Shown in pieces: positions 14,423-22,256 of a stretch of DNA of 27,875 nucleotides (position 1 is its first letter; each line of letters begins with the position of its first letter). This DNA comes from PUPG01 sp041686485. GTDB lineage: Bacteria; Bacteroidota; Bacteroidia; Bacteroidales; UBA7960. The notes beneath the pieces were generated by a model. That model saw nothing but the letters and a program-made list of their open reading frames with translations. It was not told where the DNA came from and searched no databases. Both the position numbers and the translations under genes were made by a program. The stretch spans positions 1 to 27,875 of the forward strand of contig JAWLDT010000027.1 of the NCBI GenBank assembly GCA_041686485.1, given 5' to 3'.

Positions 14423-16930
14423 ATGAAAAACAACCCACGCAAAAAAGATATCGGTGATGAACCTTTCAGCAGTGCGGAAAAATATCAACTGATTTTCGAG
14501 AAGGCTCCCCTGGGTATTTTGCATTTTGACAATAAAGGTGTCATTACAGCCTGTAATTCGGTTTTTGTAGAAATTATCGGATCAAGCAAGAAAGCTTTGC
14601 TGGGCTTCAACATGCTAAAGCTCCCCAATAAACAAGTAGTACAGGCAGTTCACGAGGTTCTGAAAGGACATACATCTTCTTATGAAGGAGACTACGAATC
14701 GGTAACCGCAAACAAAAAGACTTCTATTAAGGTATTGTTTACACCTGTTTTGAATGAGAATAACAAGGTTGACGGAGGTATTGGTATCATCGAGGATAAC
14801 TCTGAACGCACAAAAGCGGAGAAAAAGCTTCGTGAAAACGAAGAAAAATTCCGGTATATTACCAACAATATCTCGGATGTTGTTTTTACCCTTGACAAAG
14901 ATTTAAATACCACCTATGTCAGCCCGTCTATAGAGCAATTGACAGGTATCTCACCGGAAGATCATCTTAAGAAAAGCCTGGAGGAAAAACACCCGCCGGG
15001 TTCTTTAAAAAAAATCCGGAATGCCATAGAAGAGGCAATGCAACGTTACGATACAAGCCATCCGGATCGCGATAAGTCAGAAATCATTGAACTGGAACAT
15101 TATACAGCGAACGGCGACACCATACACATATCGACCAATATCTCATTCATTCGTGATGAAAACCTAAATATTTCCGGATTTATCGGAATATCCAGGGATA
15201 TCACCGAACACAAGGTGATGGAAGAAAAGCTGGCCTACCAATTGCGTTTCCAGGAGATGGTCTCCCGGATTTCATCCACCTTTGTGAGATCAGACCACAC
15301 AAATATTGATGAAAATATCAATGAAATGCTCAGAGATGTAGGGTTGTTTTTCAATGTCGACCGCACTTATTTTTTCACCATTTCAGAAGACCACCGGATA
15401 ATCAGCAATACCCACGAATGGTGCGCGGAAGGAATATTTCCGGGTAAGGATCTCACACAAAATATAGAACTCGATCGTCTGCCCTGGCTGAAAGACAGGG
15501 TCATACATAACAAAACTGTTCATATTCCGGATATTGACCAATTGCCCGTGGAAGCTGAAGCTGAAAAGGAAGAATTTAAGAAGCAGCACATCCAGTCCCT
15601 TCTTCTGGTTCCTATTTTCAGCCGGGAAAAGATGCATGGTTTCTTCGGTTTTGATATGGTCAGAAGTAAAAAATCCTGGGATGAAGGAGAAATTAACTTT
15701 TTACAGGTCATTGCCAATATTCTGGCGGATGCACTTTTCAAAGTTGAGGCTGAAAATGCGCTGATCAAAGCCAAACAAAAGGCAGAAGAAAATGATCGCT
15801 TAAAATCTGCCTTCCTGGCCAATGTCAGTCATGAGATCCGAACGCCCATGAACGGGATACTTGGTTTTCTTGAACTACTAAAAAATCCGGACCTTGAGAG
15901 TGAGGAAAAACAAAATTACATTGACATTGTAAATCAGAGTGGCAAAAGGCTCATGAATACGATCAATGACATCATTGAGATTGCCAGGATTGAAACCGGA
16001 CAGTTGGAGACGCTTCAGGAAGAGGTAAATATTACCGAGCTCATGGGGTATCATTATTATTATTTTAAGCCCATGATGGATAAAAAAGGGCTGGATTTCA
16101 ACATGGTTATTCCGCCATCCGACGATGATATAATGATTTATACCGACCGGCATAAAGTTGATAGCATTTTGCATAATTTGTTAAGCAATTCGATTAAATT
16201 TACCCCGGAAGGCAGTGTTGAATTCGGCTATCAGCGGCATGACGACATGCTGGTATTTTATGTGTCAGATACAGGTATTGGCATTCCCCATCATATTACT
16301 GATGCTATTTTTGACCGTTTCGTTCAGGCTGACCTGAAGCTGTCAAGGCCACATGAAGGCTCCGGGCTTGGGCTGTCTATTGTGAAAGCGTATGTGGAAG
16401 AATTGGGTGGTACGGTCAGCGTACAGTCCGAGCCAGACCGTGGAAGTACGTTCTATGCATCGATCCCTTTCATTTCAAACAAAGAAAAACCAGCAGAAAA
16501 ACCGGAGACTACCATGCACACAGAAGAAAACGCAAAAAGTGCAAAGGAGGGCGCACCTGTTGTGTTAATTGCAGAAGATGAAGACGTTAGCTATACATTT
16601 TTAGAAACCCTGCTCGAGAATGAACCAGTGACACTTCAACGCACCAAGACAGGAGAAGAGGCGATAGAAGTACTCAGGAACAATCCGGAAATCATTTTGG
16701 TGTTAATGGATCTGAAAATGCCTGGAATGGATGGACTGCAAGCTACCAGAGAAATCCGGAAGTTTAATCAGGATATCCCCGTTATTGCTCAAACGGCGCA
16801 TGCACTGACCGGAGACAGGGAAAGAGCCATTGAGGCAGGTTGTAATGACTACATATCCAAACCAATCAACCGGAAACATTTTCTGCAGATCATTCATCAT
16901 TATACGGAAAAACCCACGGATCAATCATAA
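14423..16930 (+). CDS. soluble hybrid sensor histidine kinase (PAS-PAS-GAF-HisKA-HATPase-REC)
   Basis: An 835-residue cytoplasmic hybrid kinase with no membrane segment or signal peptide. In order it has PAS 1 (about 18-135), PAS 2 (about 140-268) and GAF (about 275-445). HisKA follows, with phosphoacceptor His470 in NVSHEIRTPMNG. The HATPase domain (about 565-690) has NSIKFTPEG, DTGIGIP and GSGLGLSIV. A Glu/Lys-rich linker leads to a C-terminal receiver (about 713-830). The receiver has the acidic pair Glu718-Asp719, phospho-acceptor Asp763 in LMDLKMPGMDG and the KP motif (SKPIN). All catalytic residues are present. There is no DNA-binding output domain, so the signal must leave by another protein, such as a phosphotransfer protein not found here. 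Its ligand is unknown. The gene stands alone, convergent with the FISUMP gene 40 bp away. Confidence 0.94.
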   Translation: MKNNPRKKDIGDEPFSSAEKYQLIFEKAPLGILHFDNKGVITACNSVFVEIIGSSKKALLGFNMLKLPNKQVVQAVHEVLKGHTSSYEGDYESVTANKKTSIKVLFTPVLNENNKVDGGIGIIEDNSERTKAEKKLRENEEKFRYITNNISDVVFTLDKDLNTTYVSPSIEQLTGISPEDHLKKSLEEKHPPGSLKKIRNAIEEAMQRYDTSHPDRDKSEIIELEHYTANGDTIHISTNISFIRDENLNISGFIGISRDITEHKVMEEKLAYQLRFQEMVSRISSTFVRSDHTNIDENINEMLRDVGLFFNVDRTYFFTISEDHRIISNTHEWCAEGIFPGKDLTQNIELDRLPWLKDRVIHNKTVHIPDIDQLPVEAEAEKEEFKKQHIQSLLLVPIFSREKMHGFFGFDMVRSKKSWDEGEINFLQVIANILADALFKVEAENALIKAKQKAEENDRLKSAFLANVSHEIRTPMNGILGFLELLKNPDLESEEKQNYIDIVNQSGKRLMNTINDIIEIARIETGQLETLQEEVNITELMGYHYYYFKPMMDKKGLDFNMVIPPSDDDIMIYTDRHKVDSILHNLLSNSIKFTPEGSVEFGYQRHDDMLVFYVSDTGIGIPHHITDAIFDRFVQADLKLSRPHEGSGLGLSIVKAYVEELGGTVSVQSEPDRGSTFYASIPFISNKEKPAEKPETTMHTEENAKSAKEGAPVVLIAEDEDVSYTFLETLLENEPVTLQRTKTGEEAIEVLRNNPEIILVLMDLKMPGMDGLQATREIRKFNQDIPVIAQTAHALTGDRERAIEAGCNDYISKPINRKHFLQIIHHYTEKPTDQS

Positions 16931-16970
16931 AGTCGGACCCCCGGGAGTAAACGAACCAACGCCATATAGA

Positions 16971-17615
16971 TTACAGCAGCCAGTCGTCCTGTATACACCT
17001 CACACTCATGGCGCTTCCCTTCTCCTCATGGTTCTCAGCAATGGATGTATGCTCAGCAAACAGCGTATAACTGTTTGCAAAACTGTTATCTTCATAACTA
17101 AGCGGTAACGCCCACCAGCAACCCATATACCCCAGACCGGCAAAACGTCCGTCGGGCATGCGAAAACCGCCGGGTCTGGCATAAATTGTAGTAGCACAAT
17201 TCAACGTGTTATTGGGAGCCATCCAGTGCTGCAGGCCCTTTTCCTTTAACCTGCCACCAGCATGGTGCTTACCGCCAAGCTTTTGAATACATCGGACCCA
17301 TTCGGCCACCGAAGGAATATGATAACCTTCGGGCGCCAGCCCCCTTGGGTCATTGACCGCATACCAGTTGTACAGTTTTCCGAATAGCCTGCCGTTTTCG
17401 CTATCATTATTATAATAGCAAAAAGCAGGTTTCATGAGCCTGGCAGCTTCCATCCACGCTTTAGCCGAAGTTGCTTCAGGAACGGGATCTCCATTTCTGA
17501 AATGAGTTACATCCAGATTTGTTTGGGTCCAGGTCTGATCTTCAGGAATACCCGGCATGGAACCAGTTTGTTTCTTTACGGGTTCAACCGTAATAAGGCG
17601 TGTTGCATTTTTCAT
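16971..17615 (-). CDS. FISUMP-domain protein
   Basis: A 214-residue protein that is almost wholly one FISUMP domain (Fibrobacter succinogenes major paralogous domain), found in large paralogous families of Bacteroidota and Fibrobacteres. The hallmarks are WTQTNLDVTHFRNGD near residue 31, GRLFGKLYNWYAVNDPRGLAPEGYHIPS (read in two parts, about 93-120), a Gly-rich region GGFRMPDGRF and the C-terminal VRCIQD. The function is unknown; family members are usually exported. This one has no signal peptide or lipobox at the ATG at 17615, and no better upstream start in the same frame is obvious. The mRNA has a leader of roughly 160 nt with strong predicted structure, so expression may be controlled post-transcriptionally. 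Confidence 0.85.
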   Translation of the reverse strand: MKNATRLITVEPVKKQTGSMPGIPEDQTWTQTNLDVTHFRNGDPVPEATSAKAWMEAARLMKPAFCYYNNDSENGRLFGKLYNWYAVNDPRGLAPEGYHIPSVAEWVRCIQKLGGKHHAGGRLKEKGLQHWMAPNNTLNCATTIYARPGGFRMPDGRFAGLGYMGCWWALPLSYEDNSFANSYTLFAEHTSIAENHEEKGSAMSVRCIQDDWLL

Positions 17616-17621
17616 AATAAT

Positions 17622-17775
17622 GTAATGAGTTTAGGTTTTGCCCTTTTTTCATTACATCAAGAGAAACATAGTGGGGAAAGTAGTGCACTTTATTTTGGCA
17701 GAAAGCCCCCATCGTTTTACCACCGTGGCCGCGAGGCTCGGTTGGTCCCGTAAATTCGTACGGGTCTTGATGTGT
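17622..17775 (-). promoter_or_regulatory. structured 5' leader of the FISUMP gene, candidate riboswitch-like RNA
   Basis: Read on the minus strand from the expected transcription start near 17775, the leader opens with ACATCAAGA (17773-17765), which pairs perfectly over 9 bp with TCTTGATGT (17662-17654). Inside this closing stem are a 6-bp hairpin CCCGTA/TACGGG (17764-17747) directly stacked on it, and a second arm ACCG...CGGT (about 17742-17722) with an inner GCC/GGC. After the closing stem, GTAATGA (17655-17649) can pair with TCATTAC (17628-17622), ending 6 nt before the start codon. The two stems share two bases, so they compete at their border. I do not recognise the family. Confidence 0.55.
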
Positions 17776-17779
17776 GACA

Positions 17780-17812
17780 CAAATATACAAAAATATTTCC
17801 GAATAATACAAA
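17780..17812 (-). promoter_or_regulatory. full -33/-7 promoter of the FISUMP gene
   Basis: On the minus strand, TTTG (17812-17809), a 21-bp spacer and TATATTTG (17787-17780) give the complete Bacteroidota promoter pattern, the best in the window. Transcription should begin near 17775, exactly at the base of the structured leader. Confidence 0.7.
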
Positions 17813-17969
17813 TTCCTGCAAAAAATGGCCGGGCACAGACCGAAACAACCCTTCAGAGTGTGTATAAACTGTTTTTTGCTTTCTGTTACTTAGCACACAA
17901 ACCTTGAGCATGCCTACCGGATATCGTTCACTGAATCAGCAAGCAAATAAAGAAGAATGGGAAAGTTTA

Positions 17970-19064
17970 TCAGGATGAACCGCTGATGGTCGTATTTCTG
18001 ATGGCCAGTTGAAAGTCTGCCAGAAGTTCATTAAAGGTTTCTTTGACTGTTGTAATTTTAGTGGCGAGATAAGCATTTGACCCGGCAAAAGCATAACCGC
18101 TTTTCATGTTGCCTTTATACGCGTTATACAGTGCGTTCATGATGCAATAGGGACTTTTCGACACATCGCATGTTTTGATACAATGGAAGGGGCATTTTAT
18201 CGGGCGTTTCAGTCCCTCTTTCACCTTATCAATAAAACCATTACCCACTGCCCGCCCGGGCATACCCACAGGGCTCTGGATAATTTCGATATCCGTGCGG
18301 CCTGCATCAATATAGGCCTGCTTGAAATTCATGGATGCATCACACTCTTCAGTCGTTACGAACCGTGTTCCGATCTGCACGGCATTCGCCCCCTTTTGCA
18401 GAATATTGTAAATGTCCCGGCCGGAATATATCCCGCCAGCGGCAATAACCGGGATCTTTTGCCCGTATTGTTCTTCAAATTGCCTGGTCTCATTCAAAAC
18501 AGCAGGCACAAGTTCTTCAAGAGAATAATGGCCATCATCGATCTGGTCATGTTTAAACCCAAGGTGTCCGCCTGCCTTGGGGCCTTCAACAACAATGGCA
18601 TCCGGCAGGTAATCATGGGCTGCTTTCCATTTGCTGCATATCAACCGCGCGGCCCTTCCGGATGATACGATGGGTACCAGCTTAGTTTTACTCTCCCTGG
18701 TTTGGAATGACGGCAGGTCAAAAGGCAATCCCGCACCTGAAAAGATAATGTCCGTTTTTTCAGCAATAGCAGTTTTTACAAGATCAGCAAAATTCGACAT
18801 GGCTACCATAATGTTAACCCCTATGACGCCCTTTGTTTTTTCTTTTGCCTCCCGGATTTCCTGCTTTAAACCTTCTATGTTGGCTTCCAGATAGCTAAGG
18901 GAAGCGTTTTTGTGAACAAAACCCAGTCCGGCCGCCGAAATAACCCCGACACCACCCTGATTGGCAACCGCGGCAGCAAGGCCGGACAATGATATGCCCA
19001 CACCCATTCCACCCTGGACAATTGGTACGGGAATAGTTAAATTCCCTAATGTTAATTCGCGCAT
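17970..19064 (-). CDS. nitronate monooxygenase-like FMN flavoprotein (NPD/FabK superfamily)
   Basis: A 364-residue cytoplasmic flavoenzyme of the 2-nitropropane dioxygenase superfamily, which includes nitronate monooxygenases and FabK-type enoyl-ACP reductases. Visible hallmarks are PIVQGGMGVGIS at the N-terminus, the GPKAGGHLG motif with the probable catalytic His167, and the FMN phosphate loop region VIAAGGIYSGRDI and GANAVQIGTRFV. A C-terminal extension with CPFHCIKTCDVSKSPYC (four Cys) is unusual and could bind metal. A longer frame from 19175 exists, but the ATG at 19064 has a good ribosome site (AGAGAGGA, about 9 bp upstream) and starts where family members start. The substrate cannot be assigned; nitronate oxidation is the default annotation. 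Confidence 0.85.
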   Translation of the reverse strand: MRELTLGNLTIPVPIVQGGMGVGISLSGLAAAVANQGGVGVISAAGLGFVHKNASLSYLEANIEGLKQEIREAKEKTKGVIGVNIMVAMSNFADLVKTAIAEKTDIIFSGAGLPFDLPSFQTRESKTKLVPIVSSGRAARLICSKWKAAHDYLPDAIVVEGPKAGGHLGFKHDQIDDGHYSLEELVPAVLNETRQFEEQYGQKIPVIAAGGIYSGRDIYNILQKGANAVQIGTRFVTTEECDASMNFKQAYIDAGRTDIEIIQSPVGMPGRAVGNGFIDKVKEGLKRPIKCPFHCIKTCDVSKSPYCIMNALYNAYKGNMKSGYAFAGSNAYLATKITTVKETFNELLADFQLAIRNTTISGSS

Positions 19065-19099
19065 GAAAATGTTCCTCTCTGCTTTGTAAATAGTTAGCA

Positions 19100-19107
19100 C
19101 AAATATA
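19100..19107 (-). promoter_or_regulatory. -7 promoter box of the NPD-family gene
   Basis: TATATTTG on the minus strand matches TAnnTTTG, 35 bp upstream of the ATG at 19064. It lies inside the longer open frame from 19175, which supports the shorter start. No clear -33 element was seen. Confidence 0.5.
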
Positions 19108-19258
19108 ATCAAAATATATTGATAATCAGTAAGTTTTAAAAATTCTTCTGTTAAATTTAGTGAAAATATATACACCCACCACCATGAGGGATTCTCATGG
19201 GTCTGACGCTTTATTTGGATCGTTTAACACCAAAGAATACGTTTGCAGACCATGCCCC

Positions 19259-19556
19259 CGTGCCGAAATCATTTAAAACCCTCATTCCGGGAAATCAAGG
19301 TTAAAATAGAATGATAAAAACCAGCGCAAACCATAAAAATCTCATATTTTTGTAAACNNNNNNNNNNNNNNNNNNNNNNNNNNNNNNNNNNNNNNNNNNN
19401 NNNNNNNNNNNNNNNNNNNNNNNNNNNNNNNNNNNNNNNNNNNNNNNNNNNNNNNNNCGTGCCGAAATCATTTAAAACCCTCATTCCGGGAAATCAAGGT
19501 TAAAATAGAATGATAAAAACCAGCGCAAACCATAAAAATCTCATATTTTTGTAAAC
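19259..19556. repeat. identical 99-bp copies on both sides of a 100-N gap (assembly artefact)
   Basis: Bases 19259-19357 and 19458-19556 are identical over 99 bp and flank exactly 100 N. Contig ends that overlap by a fixed k-mer length but were scaffolded instead of merged produce this pattern. It is most likely one copy in the genome. Confidence 0.9.
19544..19551 (+). promoter_or_regulatory. -7 promoter box directly before the membrane-protein gene
   Basis: TATTTTTG matches TAnnTTTG and ends only 5 bp before the ATG at 19557. If it is used, the transcript would have almost no leader. No -33 TTTG was found, and an identical copy lies at 19345-19352 in the duplicated flank. Confidence 0.4.
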
Positions 19557-20654
19557 ATGAAAACGTTTTCCACCATTCTGGCCATATTGTTATTAATCGC
19601 GGCTCCACTTGGAGGCGCCTATCTGGCCGGTTATAGTATCGATGCATACCTCGATTTTCCACCAAGGAATATTGGCCTGCAACCGGCACATGCCCCTTTT
19701 TTGTTACCGGTTTTTATAGTGTTGATGGCCGCTATCCTGGTGGTGATAATGCCTTTTTTTGTGAAGGTATTTACTACAAACAAGCAAAAACCATCAGGTA
19801 AACACCCATTGTACCCGTTTCCATCCTGGGGGTGGGTTGGACTGGTGATTACCATTATCGCATGGATACTTGCCTGGACAAGGTTTTCCTGGTTTGAGGC
19901 ATGGCAAATCCATACCTTTACACCACTCTGGATCGGGTATGTAATCGTAATAAATGCCCTTACTTACATGCGTAGCGGACGCTCCCTGCTCACCCGGCGG
20001 CCTGGCTTTATCCTTATCCTGTTCTTATTCAGTGCTGTTTTCTGGTGGTATTTTGAATACCTGAATCTGTTCGTTGAAAATTGGTACTATGTCAATGTTG
20101 AACACCTTGGTCCCCAGGCCTTTTTCTGGTATGCCACCATCCCCTTTGCCACTGTACTACCCGCAGTGATGAGCACCAAAGAACTGCTCTCGACGTTTCC
20201 CGGCTTCAGCGCCGGTCTGGATGATTTTGTACGCCTGTCCATACCGCATCACCGGCTGATGGCAGGTCCACTGATGCTGTTGGCCGCCCTGGCATTGGCG
20301 CTGACAGCCCTGTGGACAGATTACCTCTATTATATGCTGTGGCTGGCTCCACTGATCATTATAGTGGCAGCACAAGTACTGGCGGGAAAACCGACACTGT
20401 TTGCGGGCATTTCCCGTGGGCAGTGGAAACAGCTCTACCTTTGGGGCATGGCAGCCCTTGTATGCGGTTTCTTCTGGGAGATGTGGAATTTCTACAGTTA
20501 TACCAGGTGGGAATACGCCATCCCATTTGTGGAGGGTGTCCATATCTTTGAGATGCCATTGCCGGGCTATGCCGGCTACCTGCCCTTTGGGCTTCAATGT
20601 GGTGTCGTATGCGGACTTATAGATGATATCATTTCAGGCAATATGAAGAAATAA
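19557..20654 (+). CDS. polytopic integral membrane protein of unknown function
   Basis: A 365-residue, very hydrophobic protein with about nine or ten predicted membrane helices (for example near residues 5-25, 48-70, 93-110, 120-138, 150-168, 185-205, 238-275 and 295-315). It is rich in Trp, Phe and Tyr, with the aromatic words WWYFEYLNLFVENWYY and FFWEMWNFYSYTRWEY. The last two helices end in a glycine-rich stretch, MPLPGYAGYLPFG, near the C-terminus. I recognise no transporter or enzyme motif and assign no function. The gene is isolated: divergent from the NPD-family gene and convergent with ilvA, 67 bp away. Its start codon follows a promoter box so closely that the mRNA may be leaderless. 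Confidence 0.8.
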   Translation: MKTFSTILAILLLIAAPLGGAYLAGYSIDAYLDFPPRNIGLQPAHAPFLLPVFIVLMAAILVVIMPFFVKVFTTNKQKPSGKHPLYPFPSWGWVGLVITIIAWILAWTRFSWFEAWQIHTFTPLWIGYVIVINALTYMRSGRSLLTRRPGFILILFLFSAVFWWYFEYLNLFVENWYYVNVEHLGPQAFFWYATIPFATVLPAVMSTKELLSTFPGFSAGLDDFVRLSIPHHRLMAGPLMLLAALALALTALWTDYLYYMLWLAPLIIIVAAQVLAGKPTLFAGISRGQWKQLYLWGMAALVCGFFWEMWNFYSYTRWEYAIPFVEGVHIFEMPLPGYAGYLPFGLQCGVVCGLIDDIISGNMKK

Positions 20655-20721
20655 TTTCGCAGATACCACAAACCTTTTTGATACCAAAAGCAAAAAAAGA
20701 AAACACTTTCGGCAGATCAAC

Positions 20722-21939
20722 TTACCGCAGGATCTCATACTTTTTCATCTTGCCGTCAAGCGCTTTACGAATGGCATCCAGCTGCGCTGTCTCCTGAAGG
20801 TTAAAGGTGATGGTTACCTCCACAAAGCCAACCGGAACAGTGGTAATGGATCTTTCATGGGAAATTTCATTGATGTTGGCGCGCAGGTTTTCCAGGATAC
20901 TGATAATAGAACGTAATTCACCGGCCACATCCGGTATGAGTACCGCGATTCGTGCCCGCAGACCTTCATCCATCATACCTTTCTCCAGGATCTGCTCCAG
21001 GATACCCAAGTTGATATTCCCGCCACTGATCACAGCAACCACGTTACGATCCTTCAGATTCATCTTGTTATGCAGCACTGCAGCCATAGCCGCCACACCT
21101 GCCGGCTCAGCAAGTATCTTTGCGCGTTGCAAAAGCATGTAAACGGTATTGGCTATCTCCGCATCATTGACAACCAGGATATCATCAAGATACGCCTGAG
21201 CCACTTTAAAGGTAAGCTTTCCGGGGGTTTTAACCGCAATACCGTCGGCAATGGTCTGCATATTGGTAAGCTTTTCGGGACTACCCGCCTGCATGGAATG
21301 TTTCATCGATTGCGCCCCGGCTGCCTCTACCCCGATGACCCGGATATCAGGGTTTATCTCCTTCAACGCAATAGCGATCCCGGCAATCATGCCGCCCCCA
21401 CCGATAGGGACAAGGACATCCTGGATAGAGTCCATCGCCTGAAACAGCTCCAGCCCAACTGTTCCCTGACCGGCAATAATGTGCGGATCATCGAAAGGAT
21501 GCACAAACGTGGCGCCCGAAGCCTCCTTATACTTCATGGCAGCCTCAAAGGCATCATCAAAGGTATCCCCTTCCAGTACCACATCAGCTCCATAGCTGCG
21601 TGTGGCAATAACTTTCAGCGGTGGTGTAAATACCGGCATAAATACTTTGGCACGAACACCCATGGTGCTGGCAGCAAATGCCACGCCCTGGGCATGGTTC
21701 CCGGCAGAAGCACAAACAACCCCTTGTTGTAAATCATCCTTTGACAAACAACTGAGCTTGTTATATGCCCCACGCACTTTGAACGACCCGGTGGATTGCA
21801 GGTTTTCAAGTTTCATGAACACATTGGCGCCTGTCATGGCAGAAAATGACTTGGAGCGCTCCAAAGGCGTATTTTTCACGATGCCCTTAAGCCTTAACTG
21901 CGCTTTGATAATATCCGAGTATCCTGGTAACATTTCCAT
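20722..21939 (-). CDS. ilvA: threonine dehydratase (threonine ammonia-lyase) with C-terminal ACT-like domain
   Basis: This PLP enzyme converts threonine to 2-oxobutanoate, the first step to isoleucine. From 21939 the protein has 405 residues. PLP-binding Lys54 lies in GSFKVRGAYNK, SAGNHAQG forms the substrate loop, and the glycine-rich PLP phosphate loop is PIGGGGMIAGIA. A C-terminal ACT-like regulatory domain (about 325-405) begins ARIAVLIPDVAGELRSI. This matches the medium form of the enzyme, which can be biosynthetic or catabolic. The longest frame starts at 22056, but its N-terminus is unlike the family and would contain the promoter box. The ATG at 21939, or 21933 two codons later, fits better. 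No other ilv genes are adjacent, so the biosynthetic role is inferred. Confidence 0.93.
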   Translation of the reverse strand: MEMLPGYSDIIKAQLRLKGIVKNTPLERSKSFSAMTGANVFMKLENLQSTGSFKVRGAYNKLSCLSKDDLQQGVVCASAGNHAQGVAFAASTMGVRAKVFMPVFTPPLKVIATRSYGADVVLEGDTFDDAFEAAMKYKEASGATFVHPFDDPHIIAGQGTVGLELFQAMDSIQDVLVPIGGGGMIAGIAIALKEINPDIRVIGVEAAGAQSMKHSMQAGSPEKLTNMQTIADGIAVKTPGKLTFKVAQAYLDDILVVNDAEIANTVYMLLQRAKILAEPAGVAAMAAVLHNKMNLKDRNVVAVISGGNINLGILEQILEKGMMDEGLRARIAVLIPDVAGELRSIISILENLRANINEISHERSITTVPVGFVEVTITFNLQETAQLDAIRKALDGKMKKYEILR

Positions 21940-22256
21940 ACTGCAAAGATACAGAAAAACTTCGCTGCCGGCAGTAAGGAAGCATCGCTTCTCATAGCCC
22001 AGCCCGGCGATTGCCGGAAACCTGCATTGCATTTTCCAATGTAAAGGTTCTGGCAACCATTACAATATATCCAATAAAAAACCGTACTTTTGCAGCCCAA
22101 ATGAAGAACGCGATCTACATGTTCGGCGCCACGCCACCCTGACCAACTCATTCGCCAGAAGTTCAGTGTTATACACTGACCTTTTGGTAAACAGGATTTA
22201 CCAGTAATCATTACGTTTGGACATAGCTAGTATGTCATCCATTAATTCTATTATTC
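21940..22256. other. divergent ilvA-prfC spacer with hairpins and two promoter boxes
   Basis: This 317-bp stretch without a credible gene has two plus-strand -7 boxes ahead of prfC: TACTTTTG (22085-22092) and TACGTTTG (22212-22219). Between them lie two perfect hairpins: TCAGTGT-TAT-ACACTGA (22163-22179) and GGTAAA-CAGGA-TTTACC (22186-22202). From the first promoter both hairpins would be in the prfC leader; from the second they would be DNA upstream of the start. No tRNA was found. Confidence 0.55.
21944..21951 (-). promoter_or_regulatory. -7 promoter box directly before ilvA
   Basis: TATCTTTG on the minus strand matches TAnnTTTG and ends 4 bp before the ATG at 21939. Transcription would begin at or next to the start codon, suggesting a leaderless mRNA or use of the ATG at 21933. 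No -33 TTTG was seen. Confidence 0.45.

Larger units (their letters stand above)
19065..19556. other. divergent spacer containing a scaffold gap
   Basis: This is a non-coding divergent region. It contains the promoter box of the NPD-family gene, a perfect hairpin CCATGAG-GGATT-CTCATGG (19182-19200) of unknown role, the first copy of a 99-bp sequence (19259-19357), 100 undetermined bases (19358-19457) and the second identical copy (19458-19556). No gene was found. The true spacer is probably about 290 bp once the artefact is removed. Confidence 0.8.

Noticed and set aside
17584..17907. Short open frames on both strands over the FISUMP leader (17584-17811 minus, 17638-17907 plus)
   Set aside because: The minus frame begins upstream of the predicted transcription start, neither has a recognisable motif, and the region is better explained by paired RNA stems.
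19269..19484. A minus-strand open frame running through the N gap
   Set aside because: Half of it is undetermined bases and the rest is the duplicated 99-bp flank; it is an artefact of scaffolding.
21070..21732. A 220-codon open frame on the plus strand inside ilvA
   Set aside because: It is antisense to a well-supported gene with all family motifs, has no recognisable domain, and its composition follows the codon structure of ilvA.
22093..22256. Possible tRNA in the hairpin-rich region before prfC
   Set aside because: There is no T-arm consensus, no acceptor stem pairing and no cloverleaf; only two isolated hairpins can be drawn.
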